A stretch of 10,494 nucleotides of DNA from an uncultured Collinsella sp. (GCA_902468045.1 CABQXG010000025.1:1-10494), one strand, 5' to 3'; positions 1 through 7,950 are shown, counted from the first letter of the stretch. The notes: generated by a model from the letters alone, not told the origin. Numbers and translations are program-made.

Positions 1-1762
<1,762 letters not shown>

Positions 1763-1789
1763 TAGAAATTCCCTCTCTCTTGTGCGTTC

Positions 1790-1819
1790 GCGCCGCCTCG
1801 ACGGTCTGTCACGCGGCGC
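1790..1819 (-). other. GC-rich hairpin in dnaK leader
   Basis: A perfect 7-bp inverted repeat, GCGCCGC (1790-1796) and GCGGCGC (1813-1819), with a 16-base loop lies in the untranslated leader about 30 bases upstream of the dnaK start. It would form a stable stem in the mRNA. It does not cover the ribosome binding site, so a thermosensor role is not indicated by the sequence alone. Confidence 0.35.
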
Positions 1820-1841
1820 TTCGGCTTGTCTTTCAGGATGT

Positions 1842-1872
1842 AGTGTATCCCCTTATGGGCCGGAATATACAA
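1842..1872 (-). promoter_or_regulatory. Possible dnaK promoter
   Basis: On the minus strand a TTGTAT (1872-1867) and a TACACT (1847-1842) are separated by 19 bases, a longer spacer than the usual 17. Transcription from here would give a leader of roughly 75 bases before dnaK. The wider AT-rich patch (1860-1905) contains other possible boxes, including an AAATCT/AGATTT inverted repeat. No convincing CIRCE or HAIR heat-shock operator was found, so the regulator cannot be named. Confidence 0.3.
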
Positions 1873-2026
1873 AATCTAAGTCAATTCATATAAGATTTCT
1901 TATTGCCGAGAGTTTAGGTTCTCAAATGCGCAGGTAGATGCGCTGATGGAGTTCTCGGCAAGTCTATCGAGATCTATGTAGAGATGGCTGAGATTTGCGT
2001 CCGGGGGGTGCCTGGGGCTGCCTTAT

Positions 2027-2196
2027 GGAAAACTCGTCCCGTTTTGGACGTGGATTACGGGTCGCAGTTTCCGTCTGAAGGCTCAACCGGAAACCGTATC
2101 CCGTTTTGAGAGCTGATACCGGCTCGCATTTTCCGCTAGCGGGCCTAACCGGAAACTGCAACCCGTTTTTCGACAAAATAATGGGATGCGGTTTCC
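2027..2196. repeat. 62-bp-period array of alternating inverted 14-bp motifs
   Basis: A motif close to GGAAACYGCRWCCC occurs six times. Direct copies are at 2027-2040, 2089-2102 and 2151-2164; inverted copies are at 2059-2072, 2121-2134 and 2183-2196. Both series repeat at exactly 62 bp. Each direct copy is followed by GTTTT. Direct and inverted copies alternate every 30-32 bp, close to three helical turns, so all six motifs would face one side of the DNA. Paired copies could also fold as hairpins; the last pair (2151-2164 with 2183-2196) matches at 12 of 14 positions. A weaker, indel-containing partial unit may extend left to about 1999. The unit identity is degenerate apart from the motif cores, which suggests an old or selected element. 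Its function is unknown; it resembles REP/BIME-type intergenic repeats in architecture. Confidence 0.8.
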
Positions 2197-2331
2197 GCAA
2201 GCACGCTCAATCGCCCTATATTTCAAGTCACCTTTAGCTAACATTTATGCAGCTCAACGGCCCCACCTGCGCGTTTTTTAGTAAACCTTGGCATACTCGG
2301 CGAACGGTATGAAGATGCCGGCCAGAGGGTA

Positions 2332-2359
2332 TTGCAAACGGTCGCTCCCGTGGTATGTT
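2332..2359 (+). promoter_or_regulatory. Ferredoxin promoter
   Basis: TTGCAA (2332-2337) and TATGTT (2354-2359) are separated by 16 bases. A TG one base before the -10 hexamer makes an extended -10. It lies about 60 bases upstream of the ferredoxin start and fits a housekeeping sigma factor promoter. Confidence 0.5.
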
Positions 2360-2420
2360 TTTGCCCGAATCAAACCGGCGCGCATCGCCTGTAGCGTCGG
2401 TCAACAGAGAGGAAACTACC

Positions 2421-2606
2421 ATGGCTCATCCCGTAATTGATGCCGACGAGTGCATCGCTTGTGGCGTTTGCGTCGACTCCTGCCCCGCTGGCGTTCTGGA
2501 GCTCCAGGACGTCGCTACCGTCGCTGACGAGGACTCCTGCGTCGCCTGTGGCGCTTGCCAGGACGCTTGCCCCGCTGGCGCGATCACCGAGATCGTCGAG
2601 GAGTAA
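2421..2606 (+). CDS. 2[4Fe-4S] ferredoxin (clostridial type), 61 aa
   Basis: Small soluble electron carrier of the bacterial 8Fe-8S ferredoxin family, expected to serve low-potential cytosolic redox enzymes of anaerobes. The 61 residues carry two classic cluster motifs of the form CxxCxxCxxxCP: C11, C14, C17, C21 and C40, C43, C46, C50. The internal duplication is obvious. The protein is acidic, as is usual for the family, and of typical length. The start at 2421 is chosen because GAGAGG (2407-2412) lies 8 bases upstream; an earlier in-frame ATG at 2355 falls inside the promoter and would add residues foreign to the family. It stands alone as a monocistronic unit between its own promoter and a strong terminator. 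Which partner enzymes it serves cannot be told from here. Confidence 0.95.
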   Translation: MAHPVIDADECIACGVCVDSCPAGVLELQDVATVADEDSCVACGACQDACPAGAITEIVEE

Positions 2607-2645
2607 CAACTCCCCCACTTGCACACTCAAAAGTACACCGTGCAC

Positions 2646-2685
2646 AAAAAAGGAGGCTTCCGCATCGCCGCGGAGGCCTCCTTTT
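2646..2685 (+). terminator. Intrinsic terminator, probably bidirectional
   Basis: A 12-bp stem (2652-2663 with 2670-2681, one G-T wobble) with a 6-base loop is followed by TTTT and preceded by six A. On the plus strand it ends the ferredoxin transcript 40 bases after the stop. On the minus strand the A-run becomes a six-T tract, so it can also stop the convergent nadABC-niaR transcript. Confidence 0.85.
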
Positions 2686-2723
2686 GCATATGTGGGCAGC
2701 TAATTTGGAGCGGGACCCTTGGC

Positions 2724-2790
2724 AGTTGCGGTGGAATAGTTCCTGTTTTATGTCTTGGATGCCGATTTTAGGAACTATTTCACCGCAACT
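2724..2790. repeat. Long palindromic element downstream of niaR
   Basis: Arms of 20 bases at 2724-2743 and 2771-2790 are inverted copies with a single mismatch. One further pair (2744/2770) extends the stem to 21, around a loop of about 25 bases. No T-run follows on either strand, so it is not a standard intrinsic terminator. It lies between the niaR stop and the bidirectional terminator, in the 3' untranslated part of the nad operon. It could be a dispersed palindromic repeat or an mRNA 3'-end stabiliser. Confidence 0.75.
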
Positions 2791-2807
2791 TATAGATGCG
2801 GCGTCGA

Positions 2808-3353
2808 CTAGGACAAATCGTCTTCGTAGGGCATCAGGTCTGCTAGGTAGCCTTTTTCCTTGAGCATCGCCTCGATCTCGTCGAGGGTCTGTTCGTCCTC
2901 CGCCGCAATGCGATGGAAGTGGTAGCCGCTGGTCACCGTCAGCAGCGGAAAGCTCTTGCCGCTCTCGATATCGCGCAGATAGCGCTCGACATCGCGACGA
3001 TTGCGGATGTCCAGGTCGGCCGTGATCTTGCCGTACACACGATGGTTGACAATCACGTTGAGCACGGCGCCGCCGGCGTCGACGATACTCGTGAGCTCAT
3101 CGCCTGCCTGCTCCACGCTGTGGCGAACCTTGACCAAGCGCGTAGGCACGGCGGGGCTGCTGGGGGCCTCCTGCAGCACGTAGCCGCGGTTGGTCGCCAC
3201 GATATCGTGCCCATCGGCGCGCAGCAGGGCGATGTCCTGCACCACGATCTGGCGGCTCACACCCACCTCGCGGGCAAGCGCGCTGCCCGATACGGGCCCC
3301 TTGGCCCCCTCGAGCACGGCCATGATGGCACGGCGACGCTCGCGGGCGTTCAT
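2808..3353 (-). CDS. niaR: NiaR-type niacin-responsive transcriptional repressor (HTH plus 3H domain), 181 aa
   Basis: Transcriptional repressor of NAD biosynthesis and niacin uptake genes that senses nicotinic acid (NiaR/YrxA family). Residues 5-60 form a winged helix-turn-helix of the HTH_11 type, and residues about 72-172 form the 3H domain. The histidines that define that domain are visible: H78, H104, and H145/H147 in the GYHFHRI segment. With E86, the residues H78, H145 and H147 match the spacing of the metal site described in the Thermotoga maritima homologue. The gene is last in the nadA-nadB-nadC-niaR operon, and its ATG overlaps the nadC stop by one base (TAATG), implying translational coupling. 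Length is normal for the family. Self-regulation through the palindrome upstream of nadA is the natural inference. Confidence 0.93.
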   Translation of the reverse strand: MNARERRRAIMAVLEGAKGPVSGSALAREVGVSRQIVVQDIALLRADGHDIVATNRGYVLQEAPSSPAVPTRLVKVRHSVEQAGDELTSIVDAGGAVLNVIVNHRVYGKITADLDIRNRRDVERYLRDIESGKSFPLLTVTSGYHFHRIAAEDEQTLDEIEAMLKEKGYLADLMPYEDDLS

Positions 3354-4213
3354 TATTTACCGTCCAGCAGACGCAGGTGCTTAAGCGAGAGGTCGAGGAT
3401 CGGCGCGGAGTGCGTCAGGGCGCCCGAGCTAATAAAGTCAACGCCCAGGTCGGCAAGCGCGCGGATATTGCTGGCATCCACGTTGCCCGAGCACTCGGTC
3501 TTGGCGCGGCCGGCGATAAGTTCAATAGCGGCGGCCATGTCGTCATGGGTCATGTTGTCGAACATGATGATGTCGGCGCCGGCCTCCACGGCCTCGCGCA
3601 CCATGTCCAGGTTCTCGCACTCGATCTCGACCGTCGTGGTAAACGATGCATGGGCGCGCGCCATCTCGATCGCGCGCGTCACGCCACCGGCGGCATCGAT
3701 GTGGTTGTCCTTGAGCATGACGGCCGTCGACAGGTTGTAGCGGTGGTTGCTGCCGCCTCCGACTTCAACCGCCGCCTTCTCAAACACGCGCATGCCCGGC
3801 GTGGTCTTTCGCGTGTCGACGAGCACGGTCTTGGTGCCCTCGAGCGCCGCGGCCATGCTGTGCGTGTAGGTAGCGATACCGCTCATGCGCTGCAGGTAGT
3901 TGAGCGCCACGCGCTCGCCCGAAAGCAGCACGCGCGCGTCGCCGCGCACCTGGCCCACGTGGTCGCCGGCGTGCACCTCATCGCCATCGGCAACATCAAA
4001 CAGCACCGAGCTCTGCGAATCCAGCAGCTCAAAGGTGCGAGCGAACACATCCAGTCCCGCAATGATGCCGTCGGCCTTGGCGATAAGCTCCACCGTGGCG
4101 GGGCGCGCCGTGGGGCACACGCTCGCCGTGCTCACGTCCTCAAACGTAATGTCCTCGCGCAGAGCCTGCAGAATCAGATCATCGACGACGAGCTTCATGG
4201 TAATGGGATTCAT
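3353..4213 (-). CDS. nadC: Nicotinate-nucleotide pyrophosphorylase (quinolinate phosphoribosyltransferase), 286 aa
   Basis: Converts quinolinate and PRPP to nicotinate mononucleotide, CO2 and pyrophosphate, the third step of de novo NAD synthesis. The family motifs appear in order: ERVALNYLQRMSGIAT (100-115), DTRKTTPG (133-140), the HR pair 157-158, LKDNH (167-171), the VEIE acidic motif (195-198), MFDN (217-220), ECSGNV (240-245) and SSGALTHS (262-269). Together they build the phosphoribosyl and quinolinate binding sites. Length is typical. The ATG at 4213 is preceded by GGAGGAG about 6 bases upstream, and it begins 3 bases after the nadB stop. A second ATG five codons on lacks such a site. 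It overlaps niaR by one base. Confidence 0.97.
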   Translation of the reverse strand: MNPITMKLVVDDLILQALREDITFEDVSTASVCPTARPATVELIAKADGIIAGLDVFARTFELLDSQSSVLFDVADGDEVHAGDHVGQVRGDARVLLSGERVALNYLQRMSGIATYTHSMAAALEGTKTVLVDTRKTTPGMRVFEKAAVEVGGGSNHRYNLSTAVMLKDNHIDAAGGVTRAIEMARAHASFTTTVEIECENLDMVREAVEAGADIIMFDNMTHDDMAAAIELIAGRAKTECSGNVDASNIRALADLGVDFISSGALTHSAPILDLSLKHLRLLDGK

Positions 4214-4216
4214 GGT

Positions 4217-5593
4217 CTACTCCTCCACGGCCTGCGTGCCGGCGGCACGGGCCAAATCATCGATTGCCAGGGTGTCGGCGCTCAGGGCGCGATGACGGCC
4301 ATCGAGCGCGGGATCGCCCGCCTGCTCCACGGCCAGCGACTCGCCGGTGCGCATGTACCACGCGGCGCGACGACCCCAGACCAGCGCCTCGAGCAGGCTG
4401 TTTGATGCAAGGCGATTCTTGCCGTGCACGCCGTTGCAGGCCGTCTCACCGGCTGCGTAGAGCTCGGGCATCGAGGTGCGGCCGTCCTTATCGACCCATA
4501 CGCCACCCATAAAGTAGTGCTGCGTGGGCGTAACGGGGATGGGCTCGTCCAGGATGTCGCGGCCGTCCTCCAGGCAGCGTGCGCGAATGTTGGCAAAGTG
4601 CCCAGTCACCACGTCGCGCTCGACGGGGGCAAAGCTCAGCCACTCGTGCTCGGCACCGTCCTGCTTCATCTGCTCGCGAATAGCGGCGGCGACCACATCG
4701 CGCGGCTGGAGCTCATCGGTAAAGCGCTCGCCGGCGGCGTTGAGCAAAATCGCGCCCTCGCCGCGGCAGCTCTCGCTGATCAGGAAGGTGCGGCCCGGCT
4801 GTGGCGAGAACAGTCCCGTGGGGTGGATCTGCACGTAGTCCAGGTGCTCCATCTTAATGCCATGCTCCTGAGCAATGTAGCAGGCATCGCCCGTGAGCTG
4901 CGGGTAGTTGGTCGAATGGTCGTATACGCCGCCGATACCGCCCGTCGCCCACAGCGTGTGGCGGGCATGGATCTTAAACGGTTCGCCGGCATGCACGCCC
5001 TCGGCGGCATTTGTCAGCTCGTCGGCGGGACGAACCGAGTTGTTCTCGTCCACGGGAACGGCGACGACGCCGGTGCACACCGTGGCGCCGTCACGCTCGC
5101 CCGTTAGGATATCGGTCATGGCCACGTGCTCCAAAATCTGCACGTTATCCAGCTTACGGACAGCCTGGAGCAGCTTGGTCGTAATCTCCTTGCCCGTAAT
5201 ATCGGCATGGAAGGCGATGCGCGGGCGGCTGTGCGCGCCCTCGCGGGTAAAGTCGAGGCTGCCGTCGGCCTTGCGCTCAAAGTCCACGCCCATCGCCAGC
5301 AGGTCGTTGATGACCGAGCGGCTCGAGCGGATCATGATGTCTACGCTCTCGCGGCGGTTCTCGTAGTGACCGGCGTGCATGGTGTCCTCAAAGAAGGCAT
5401 CGTAGTCCGAGCCCTCGGGCAGCACGCAGATGCCGCCCTGTGCGAGCATCGAATCGCACTCGTCGACCGCGCCCTTGGAGAGCATGATCACGCGCGTGCT
5501 CGTCGGCAGATTGAGAGCCGCATACAGGCCCGCCACGCCGCAGCCGGCAATGACGACGTCGCACTCCATGTCGGAGTATTGCTTGGTTTCCAC
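4217..5593 (-). CDS. nadB: L-aspartate oxidase, 458 aa, GTG start, short C-terminus
   Basis: Flavoenzyme that oxidises L-aspartate to iminoaspartate, the substrate of NadA; in anaerobes fumarate is the likely electron acceptor. The FAD Rossmann motif GCGVAG is at 17-22. LAQGG (50-54), TREGAHSRPRI (116-126), ATGGIGGVY (216-224), YVQIHPTGLF (253-262), SCRGEGAIL (275-283), ELQPRDVV (294-301) and GKNRLASNSLLE (391-402) follow in the order of the succinate dehydrogenase/fumarate reductase flavoprotein family. The GTG at 5593 is chosen because GGGAGAGG sits 6 bases upstream. The frame stays open further upstream to 5980, but that part lies inside nadA. Only about 47 residues follow the last FAD motif, so most of the C-terminal helical domain of the 540-aa E. 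coli type is absent. It sits 56 bp after nadA and 3 bp before nadC. Confidence 0.96.
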   Translation of the reverse strand: METKQYSDMECDVVIAGCGVAGLYAALNLPTSTRVIMLSKGAVDECDSMLAQGGICVLPEGSDYDAFFEDTMHAGHYENRRESVDIMIRSSRSVINDLLAMGVDFERKADGSLDFTREGAHSRPRIAFHADITGKEITTKLLQAVRKLDNVQILEHVAMTDILTGERDGATVCTGVVAVPVDENNSVRPADELTNAAEGVHAGEPFKIHARHTLWATGGIGGVYDHSTNYPQLTGDACYIAQEHGIKMEHLDYVQIHPTGLFSPQPGRTFLISESCRGEGAILLNAAGERFTDELQPRDVVAAAIREQMKQDGAEHEWLSFAPVERDVVTGHFANIRARCLEDGRDILDEPIPVTPTQHYFMGGVWVDKDGRTSMPELYAAGETACNGVHGKNRLASNSLLEALVWGRRAAWYMRTGESLAVEQAGDPALDGRHRALSADTLAIDDLARAAGTQAVEE

Positions 5594-5614
5594 AGGAATC
5601 CTCTCCCTTGTAAT

Positions 5615-5643
5615 GTGACATAAGGGGCCGCCCCTCATGTCAC
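5615..5643 (-). other. Intercistronic hairpin between nadA and nadB
   Basis: Arms at 5615-5627 and 5631-5643 pair over 13 bp with one wobble around a 3-base loop, filling most of the 56-bp gap between the nadA stop and the nadB start. No T-run follows on the minus strand, so it is not a typical terminator. An RNA processing or stability element that sets the NadA:NadB ratio is the likeliest reading. Confidence 0.6.
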
Positions 5644-5649
5644 GTTGTT

Positions 5650-6675
5650 TTAGCGCGCCGCGTACTCGAGCATGCGGTCGAGCGTGAGCTTGGCCTGGTC
5701 GGCGGCCTCGTCCGACACGCCGATCTGCACCTCGCCCTCGCCCGTCTCTAGGCAGCGTACGAGTTTTTCGAGCGTGATGAGATCCATGTTGACGCAGGTG
5801 GGCTGCACCGCGGGGAAGTAGAACTTTTTGCCGGTGCCCTGGCAGCGGCGCTCGAGCTCGTAGAGCACGCCGCGGACCGTCACGATGATGAACTCGCTGG
5901 CGTCCGACTCCTCGGCATACTTGATGATGCCGGCGGTGGAGCCGATGTAGTCGGCCTCGGCCAGGACGTCGGCTTTGCACTCGGGGTGCGCCAGTACGAG
6001 CGCATCGGGATGCGCTTCCTGCGCGTCGACGATCTGCTCGACGGTGATGATGTGATGACGCGGGCAGTAGCCCTTGTTGAGCAGAACGTGCTTTTGCGGC
6101 ACCTGCTCGGCTACGAAGCGGCCCAGGTTTTGGTCGGGAATGAACAGGATATGCTGCTGCGGCAGCTCGGACACGATCTTAACGGCGTTGGAGCTGGTGA
6201 CGCACACGTCGCTCCAGCTCTTAATCTCGACTGTGGAGTTGACGTAGCAGACCACAGCAAGGTCGTCACCGTACTCGGCGCGGGCGGCGTCGACCGTCTC
6301 GCGCTTGACCATGTGCGCCATGGGGCAGTCCGCGCCCGGCTCGGGCAGCAGCACGGTCTTGGTGGGGTTGAGCAGCTTGGCGCTCTCGCCCATAAACTCC
6401 ACGCCGCACAGCACGATAGTCTGCTGCGGCAGGCTCTTGGCGAGCTTTGCCAGGTAGAAGCTGTCGCCGACGTAATCGGCCACAGCCTGGACCTCGGGTG
6501 CCACGTAATAGTGTGCCAGGATCACCGCGTCGCGTTTGGTTTTAAGTTGTTGAATGGCCTCGACGAGCTCTGCGGGCACCAATGCCGCGCGCTCCGTTGC
6601 CGTCGTTGCCGATGCCAGGCCGGCCGCAATGTCGCGTGCAAGCTCCGATGCATCCATGTTCGCGCTCTGTGCCAT
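5650..6675 (-). CDS. nadA: Quinolinate synthase (4Fe-4S), 341 aa
   Basis: Condenses iminoaspartate with dihydroxyacetone phosphate to quinolinate using an oxygen-sensitive [4Fe-4S] cluster. Three cysteines have the spacing of the Bacillus-type cluster ligands: C90 (VLCGVEFMGE), C204 (GYCPRHH) and C294 (PTCVNM), numbered from the ATG. Further motifs are AHYYV (54-58), the AHPEC segment near 229-233, and IGSTAGI near 244-250. The ATG at 6675 is preceded by GAGGGG at a spacing of 5; a TTG one codon earlier is also possible but sits too close to that site. It is the first gene of the nad operon, downstream of the palindromic operator. Extra cysteines (for example C117 and C143) are not needed for the cluster by family knowledge. 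Confidence 0.96.
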   Translation of the reverse strand: MAQSANMDASELARDIAAGLASATTATERAALVPAELVEAIQQLKTKRDAVILAHYYVAPEVQAVADYVGDSFYLAKLAKSLPQQTIVLCGVEFMGESAKLLNPTKTVLLPEPGADCPMAHMVKRETVDAARAEYGDDLAVVCYVNSTVEIKSWSDVCVTSSNAVKIVSELPQQHILFIPDQNLGRFVAEQVPQKHVLLNKGYCPRHHIITVEQIVDAQEAHPDALVLAHPECKADVLAEADYIGSTAGIIKYAEESDASEFIIVTVRGVLYELERRCQGTGKKFYFPAVQPTCVNMDLITLEKLVRCLETGEGEVQIGVSDEAADQAKLTLDRMLEYAAR

Positions 6676-6710
6676 CAAGGCCCCTCTCTTTTGGCGAATC
6701 TTGGGGCTTT

Positions 6711-6739
6711 AGTATGACACCTAGGTTTACAGCTGACAA
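6711..6739 (-). promoter_or_regulatory. nadA operon promoter
   Basis: On the minus strand TTGTCA (6739-6734) and CATACT (6716-6711) are separated by exactly 17 bases, close to the housekeeping consensus. It lies about 35-65 bases upstream of the nadA start. The -35 box falls in the centre of the long palindrome and the palindrome's left arm fills the spacer, so a bound repressor would block polymerase. Confidence 0.75.
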
Positions 6740-6760
6740 GACAGCTGTAAACCTAGGTGT
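6717..6760. promoter_or_regulatory. Probable NiaR operator, perfect 19-bp-arm palindrome
   Basis: Arms at 6717-6735 and 6742-6760 are perfect inverted copies (beginning ACACCTAGG and ending CCTAGGTGT) separated by ACAAGA. Each arm contains two smaller palindromes, CCTAGG and CAGCTG. It overlaps the nadA promoter, and the last gene of the operon encodes NiaR, so this is almost certainly the NiaR site. The assignment rests on position and symmetry, not on a matched consensus. Its length is enough for two dimers. Confidence 0.8.
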
Positions 6761-6917
6761 AAAGTTGAAATAAAGATTCGATCATGCGGCAGGCCCATTT
6801 TCGAACTGGCAAACTGAGGATAGCCGAGCTCTCGATAGCGTAGGAGGCATCTTTGGACGGCCGCCGCGCATGGTCGACGGCATGCCCGCCAGGCAATCGC
6901 TCGCCGGCGCCAATCCG

Positions 6918-7493
6918 CTACAGTGGAGCAGCCGCCGGGGTCAGCTGCTTGATATAGGCCCACATGCGCTGCTTGGCCGCTTTGTCGGTCAGCGCCGCCT
7001 CAAAGCCATCGAGCGCGAGCACGCGGCGGCCCTGCACATGGGCGATCAGACCGGGCTTGAGCATGGCGGTGTCGAAGTCATCAATCGCCACGAGCATGTC
7101 GGCGTAGGTTTCGCGCATGACATCGGCCGCGCTGTTATCGAGCAGCAGCACCGCCTCGGGGTCCAAGGCCTCAAGCGCCTCGCGGAACAGGTCGCACGGC
7201 AGGGCGTGGCCCACCGCCACAGCTCCGTCGCCTGCGCCGGCAACACTCGCCAGCACACAAAAATCTTCGGGCGCGTAACCGATTGCCCCGAGTGCCTTGC
7301 GCAATGCGGTACCATCCGCGCCGGCGGCAAGTTCGCCGCCCGAACGCTCGGCATCATCCAAATCGCCTTTGACCAGTACGATCGGCGAGCACGCGTTGCC
7401 CGCGATACGCACGCCACGGGCCGCAAGCGATGCAAGCTCCTGCTCGGCCGCCTGGGCAATGGCTTCTTTTTTCTGGCTTTGTGACGTGGGCAT
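6918..7493 (-). CDS. Uncharacterised protein, possibly a degenerate uracil-DNA glycosylase-fold protein, 191 aa
   Basis: I do not recognise this protein firmly. Its layout resembles family 4/5 uracil-DNA glycosylases: a beta strand with a GN start (32-42), a helix and strand GTALRKALGAIGYAPEDFCVL (61-81, split by the G-Y turn), a segment FREALEALDPEAVLLL (103-118) followed by NSAADVM (120-126), and a K-x3-W-containing last helix (174-183). The catalytic GEAPG-like and HPS-like motifs and the cluster cysteines are not present, so glycosylase activity is unlikely if the resemblance is real. The start at 7493 is preferred because GGAGA lies 4-5 bases upstream; a start ten codons earlier overlaps a TATAAT promoter box. 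It is single-gene, divergent from thioredoxin. Coding status is supported by length and a ribosome site. Confidence 0.75.
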   Translation of the reverse strand: MPTSQSQKKEAIAQAAEQELASLAARGVRIAGNACSPIVLVKGDLDDAERSGGELAAGADGTALRKALGAIGYAPEDFCVLASVAGAGDGAVAVGHALPCDLFREALEALDPEAVLLLDNSAADVMRETYADMLVAIDDFDTAMLKPGLIAHVQGRRVLALDGFEAALTDKAAKQRMWAYIKQLTPAAAPL

Positions 7494-7521
7494 GCGCTCT
7501 CCAATCGTTTGCGTGCCCACC

Positions 7522-7527
7522 ATTATA
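7522..7527 (-). promoter_or_regulatory. -10 box for the 191-aa protein gene
   Basis: A perfect TATAAT lies on the minus strand at 7527-7522, about 29 bases before the preferred ATG at 7493. The -35 region is GC-rich and poorly matched, so an activator or weak promoter is possible. This box argues against translation starting at 7523. Confidence 0.45.
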
Positions 7528-7569
7528 TAAAAGAGCCGCCCGCGAGTGGTTGCTTTGCGGGCCGCTGGG

Positions 7570-7575
7570 TATAAG
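7570..7575 (+). promoter_or_regulatory. Possible -10 box for thioredoxin
   Basis: TATAAG lies 55 bases upstream of the thioredoxin start. No good -35 sits at 17 bases; the best candidate, GTGGTT, is 18 bases upstream and weak. Confidence 0.3.
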
Positions 7576-7629
7576 CACGGTCGTACTGAGTTTTACGCGG
7601 CCGAGCCGCGTCGCATCATGGAGGTCACC

Positions 7630-7950
7630 ATGGCTGACATTAAGCAGATTACCCCCGAGAACTTCGATTCCGTCGTTAGCGACAACCTTCCCGTACTGGT
7701 TGATTTTTGGGCGCCCTGGTGCGGGCCCTGCCGATCGCTCTCGCCCATCGTTGACGAGGTGGCAGACGAGCTGGCCGGCAAGCTGGCTGTAGCCAAGTGC
7801 AACGTCGATGACAATCAGGACCTGGCCATGAAGTTTGGCGTCATGAGCATCCCCACGCTGGTTGTCTTTAAGAACGGCGAGGAGGTCGACCGCTCGGTCG
7901 GCGCGCTGCCCAAGGCAAGACTGCAGGCACTGCTGGAGAAGCACCTGTAA
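7630..7950 (+). CDS. trxA: Thioredoxin, 106 aa
   Basis: Cytosolic dithiol-disulfide oxidoreductase that reduces protein disulfides, fed by thioredoxin reductase. The active site WCGPC is at 30-34 after the buried strand VLVDFWAP (22-29). The cis-proline is in SIPT (P75), and the last strand and helix follow to residue 106. Length is that of classical single-domain thioredoxins. The start at 7630 is chosen because GGAGG lies 5 bases upstream; the frame is open further upstream but those residues do not fit the family. It appears monocistronic: the divergent neighbour lies upstream and an intrinsic terminator lies about 125 bases downstream. The trxA symbol is by family; paralogues elsewhere in the genome are possible. 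Confidence 0.95.
   Translation: MADIKQITPENFDSVVSDNLPVLVDFWAPWCGPCRSLSPIVDEVADELAGKLAVAKCNVDDNQDLAMKFGVMSIPTLVVFKNGEEVDRSVGALPKARLQALLEKHL

Larger units (their letters stand above)
1763..2420. other. 658-bp non-coding region between dnaK and ferredoxin
   Basis: This stretch has no credible gene. From left to right it holds the dnaK leader and promoter area (1763-1905), a short unassigned stretch (1906-1998), the 62-bp-period inverted-motif array (about 1999-2200), a further unassigned stretch (2201-2330) with a T-run at 2274-2279 but no strong stem, and the ferredoxin promoter and leader (2332-2420). The two flanking genes diverge, so regulatory sites for both are expected here. Confidence 0.7.

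Noticed and set aside
1905..1926. HAIR (HspR) or CIRCE (HrcA) operator for dnaK
   Set aside because: A GAGA/TCTC dyad around GTTTAGGT has wrong spacing and too few matches to CTTGAGT-N7-ACTCAAG; no TTAGCACTC/GAGTGCTAA pair is present.
2027..2196. CRISPR array
   Set aside because: Motifs alternate in orientation, are only 14 bp and degenerate, and no cas genes are nearby.
1964..2200. A 78-codon minus-strand frame in the dnaK-ferredoxin gap
   Set aside because: It is a translation of the 62-bp-period repeat array; no ribosome site and no protein-like pattern.
2262..2280. Terminator at the T-run before the ferredoxin promoter
   Set aside because: Six T are present, but no stable stem precedes them, and no gene reads into it from the left on the plus strand.
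3377..4405. A 342-codon open frame on the plus strand
   Set aside because: Antisense shadow of nadC and the end of nadB; His/Ala/Gly-rich with no domain.
5594..5980. Upstream extension of nadB
   Set aside because: It overlaps nadA in another frame; the GTG at 5593 has a good ribosome site and starts just before the FAD motif.
6711..6716. NikR half-site GTATGA near the nad promoter
   Set aside because: No TCATAC partner at 16 bases; the hexamer overlaps the nadA -10 box and the NiaR palindrome explains the site.
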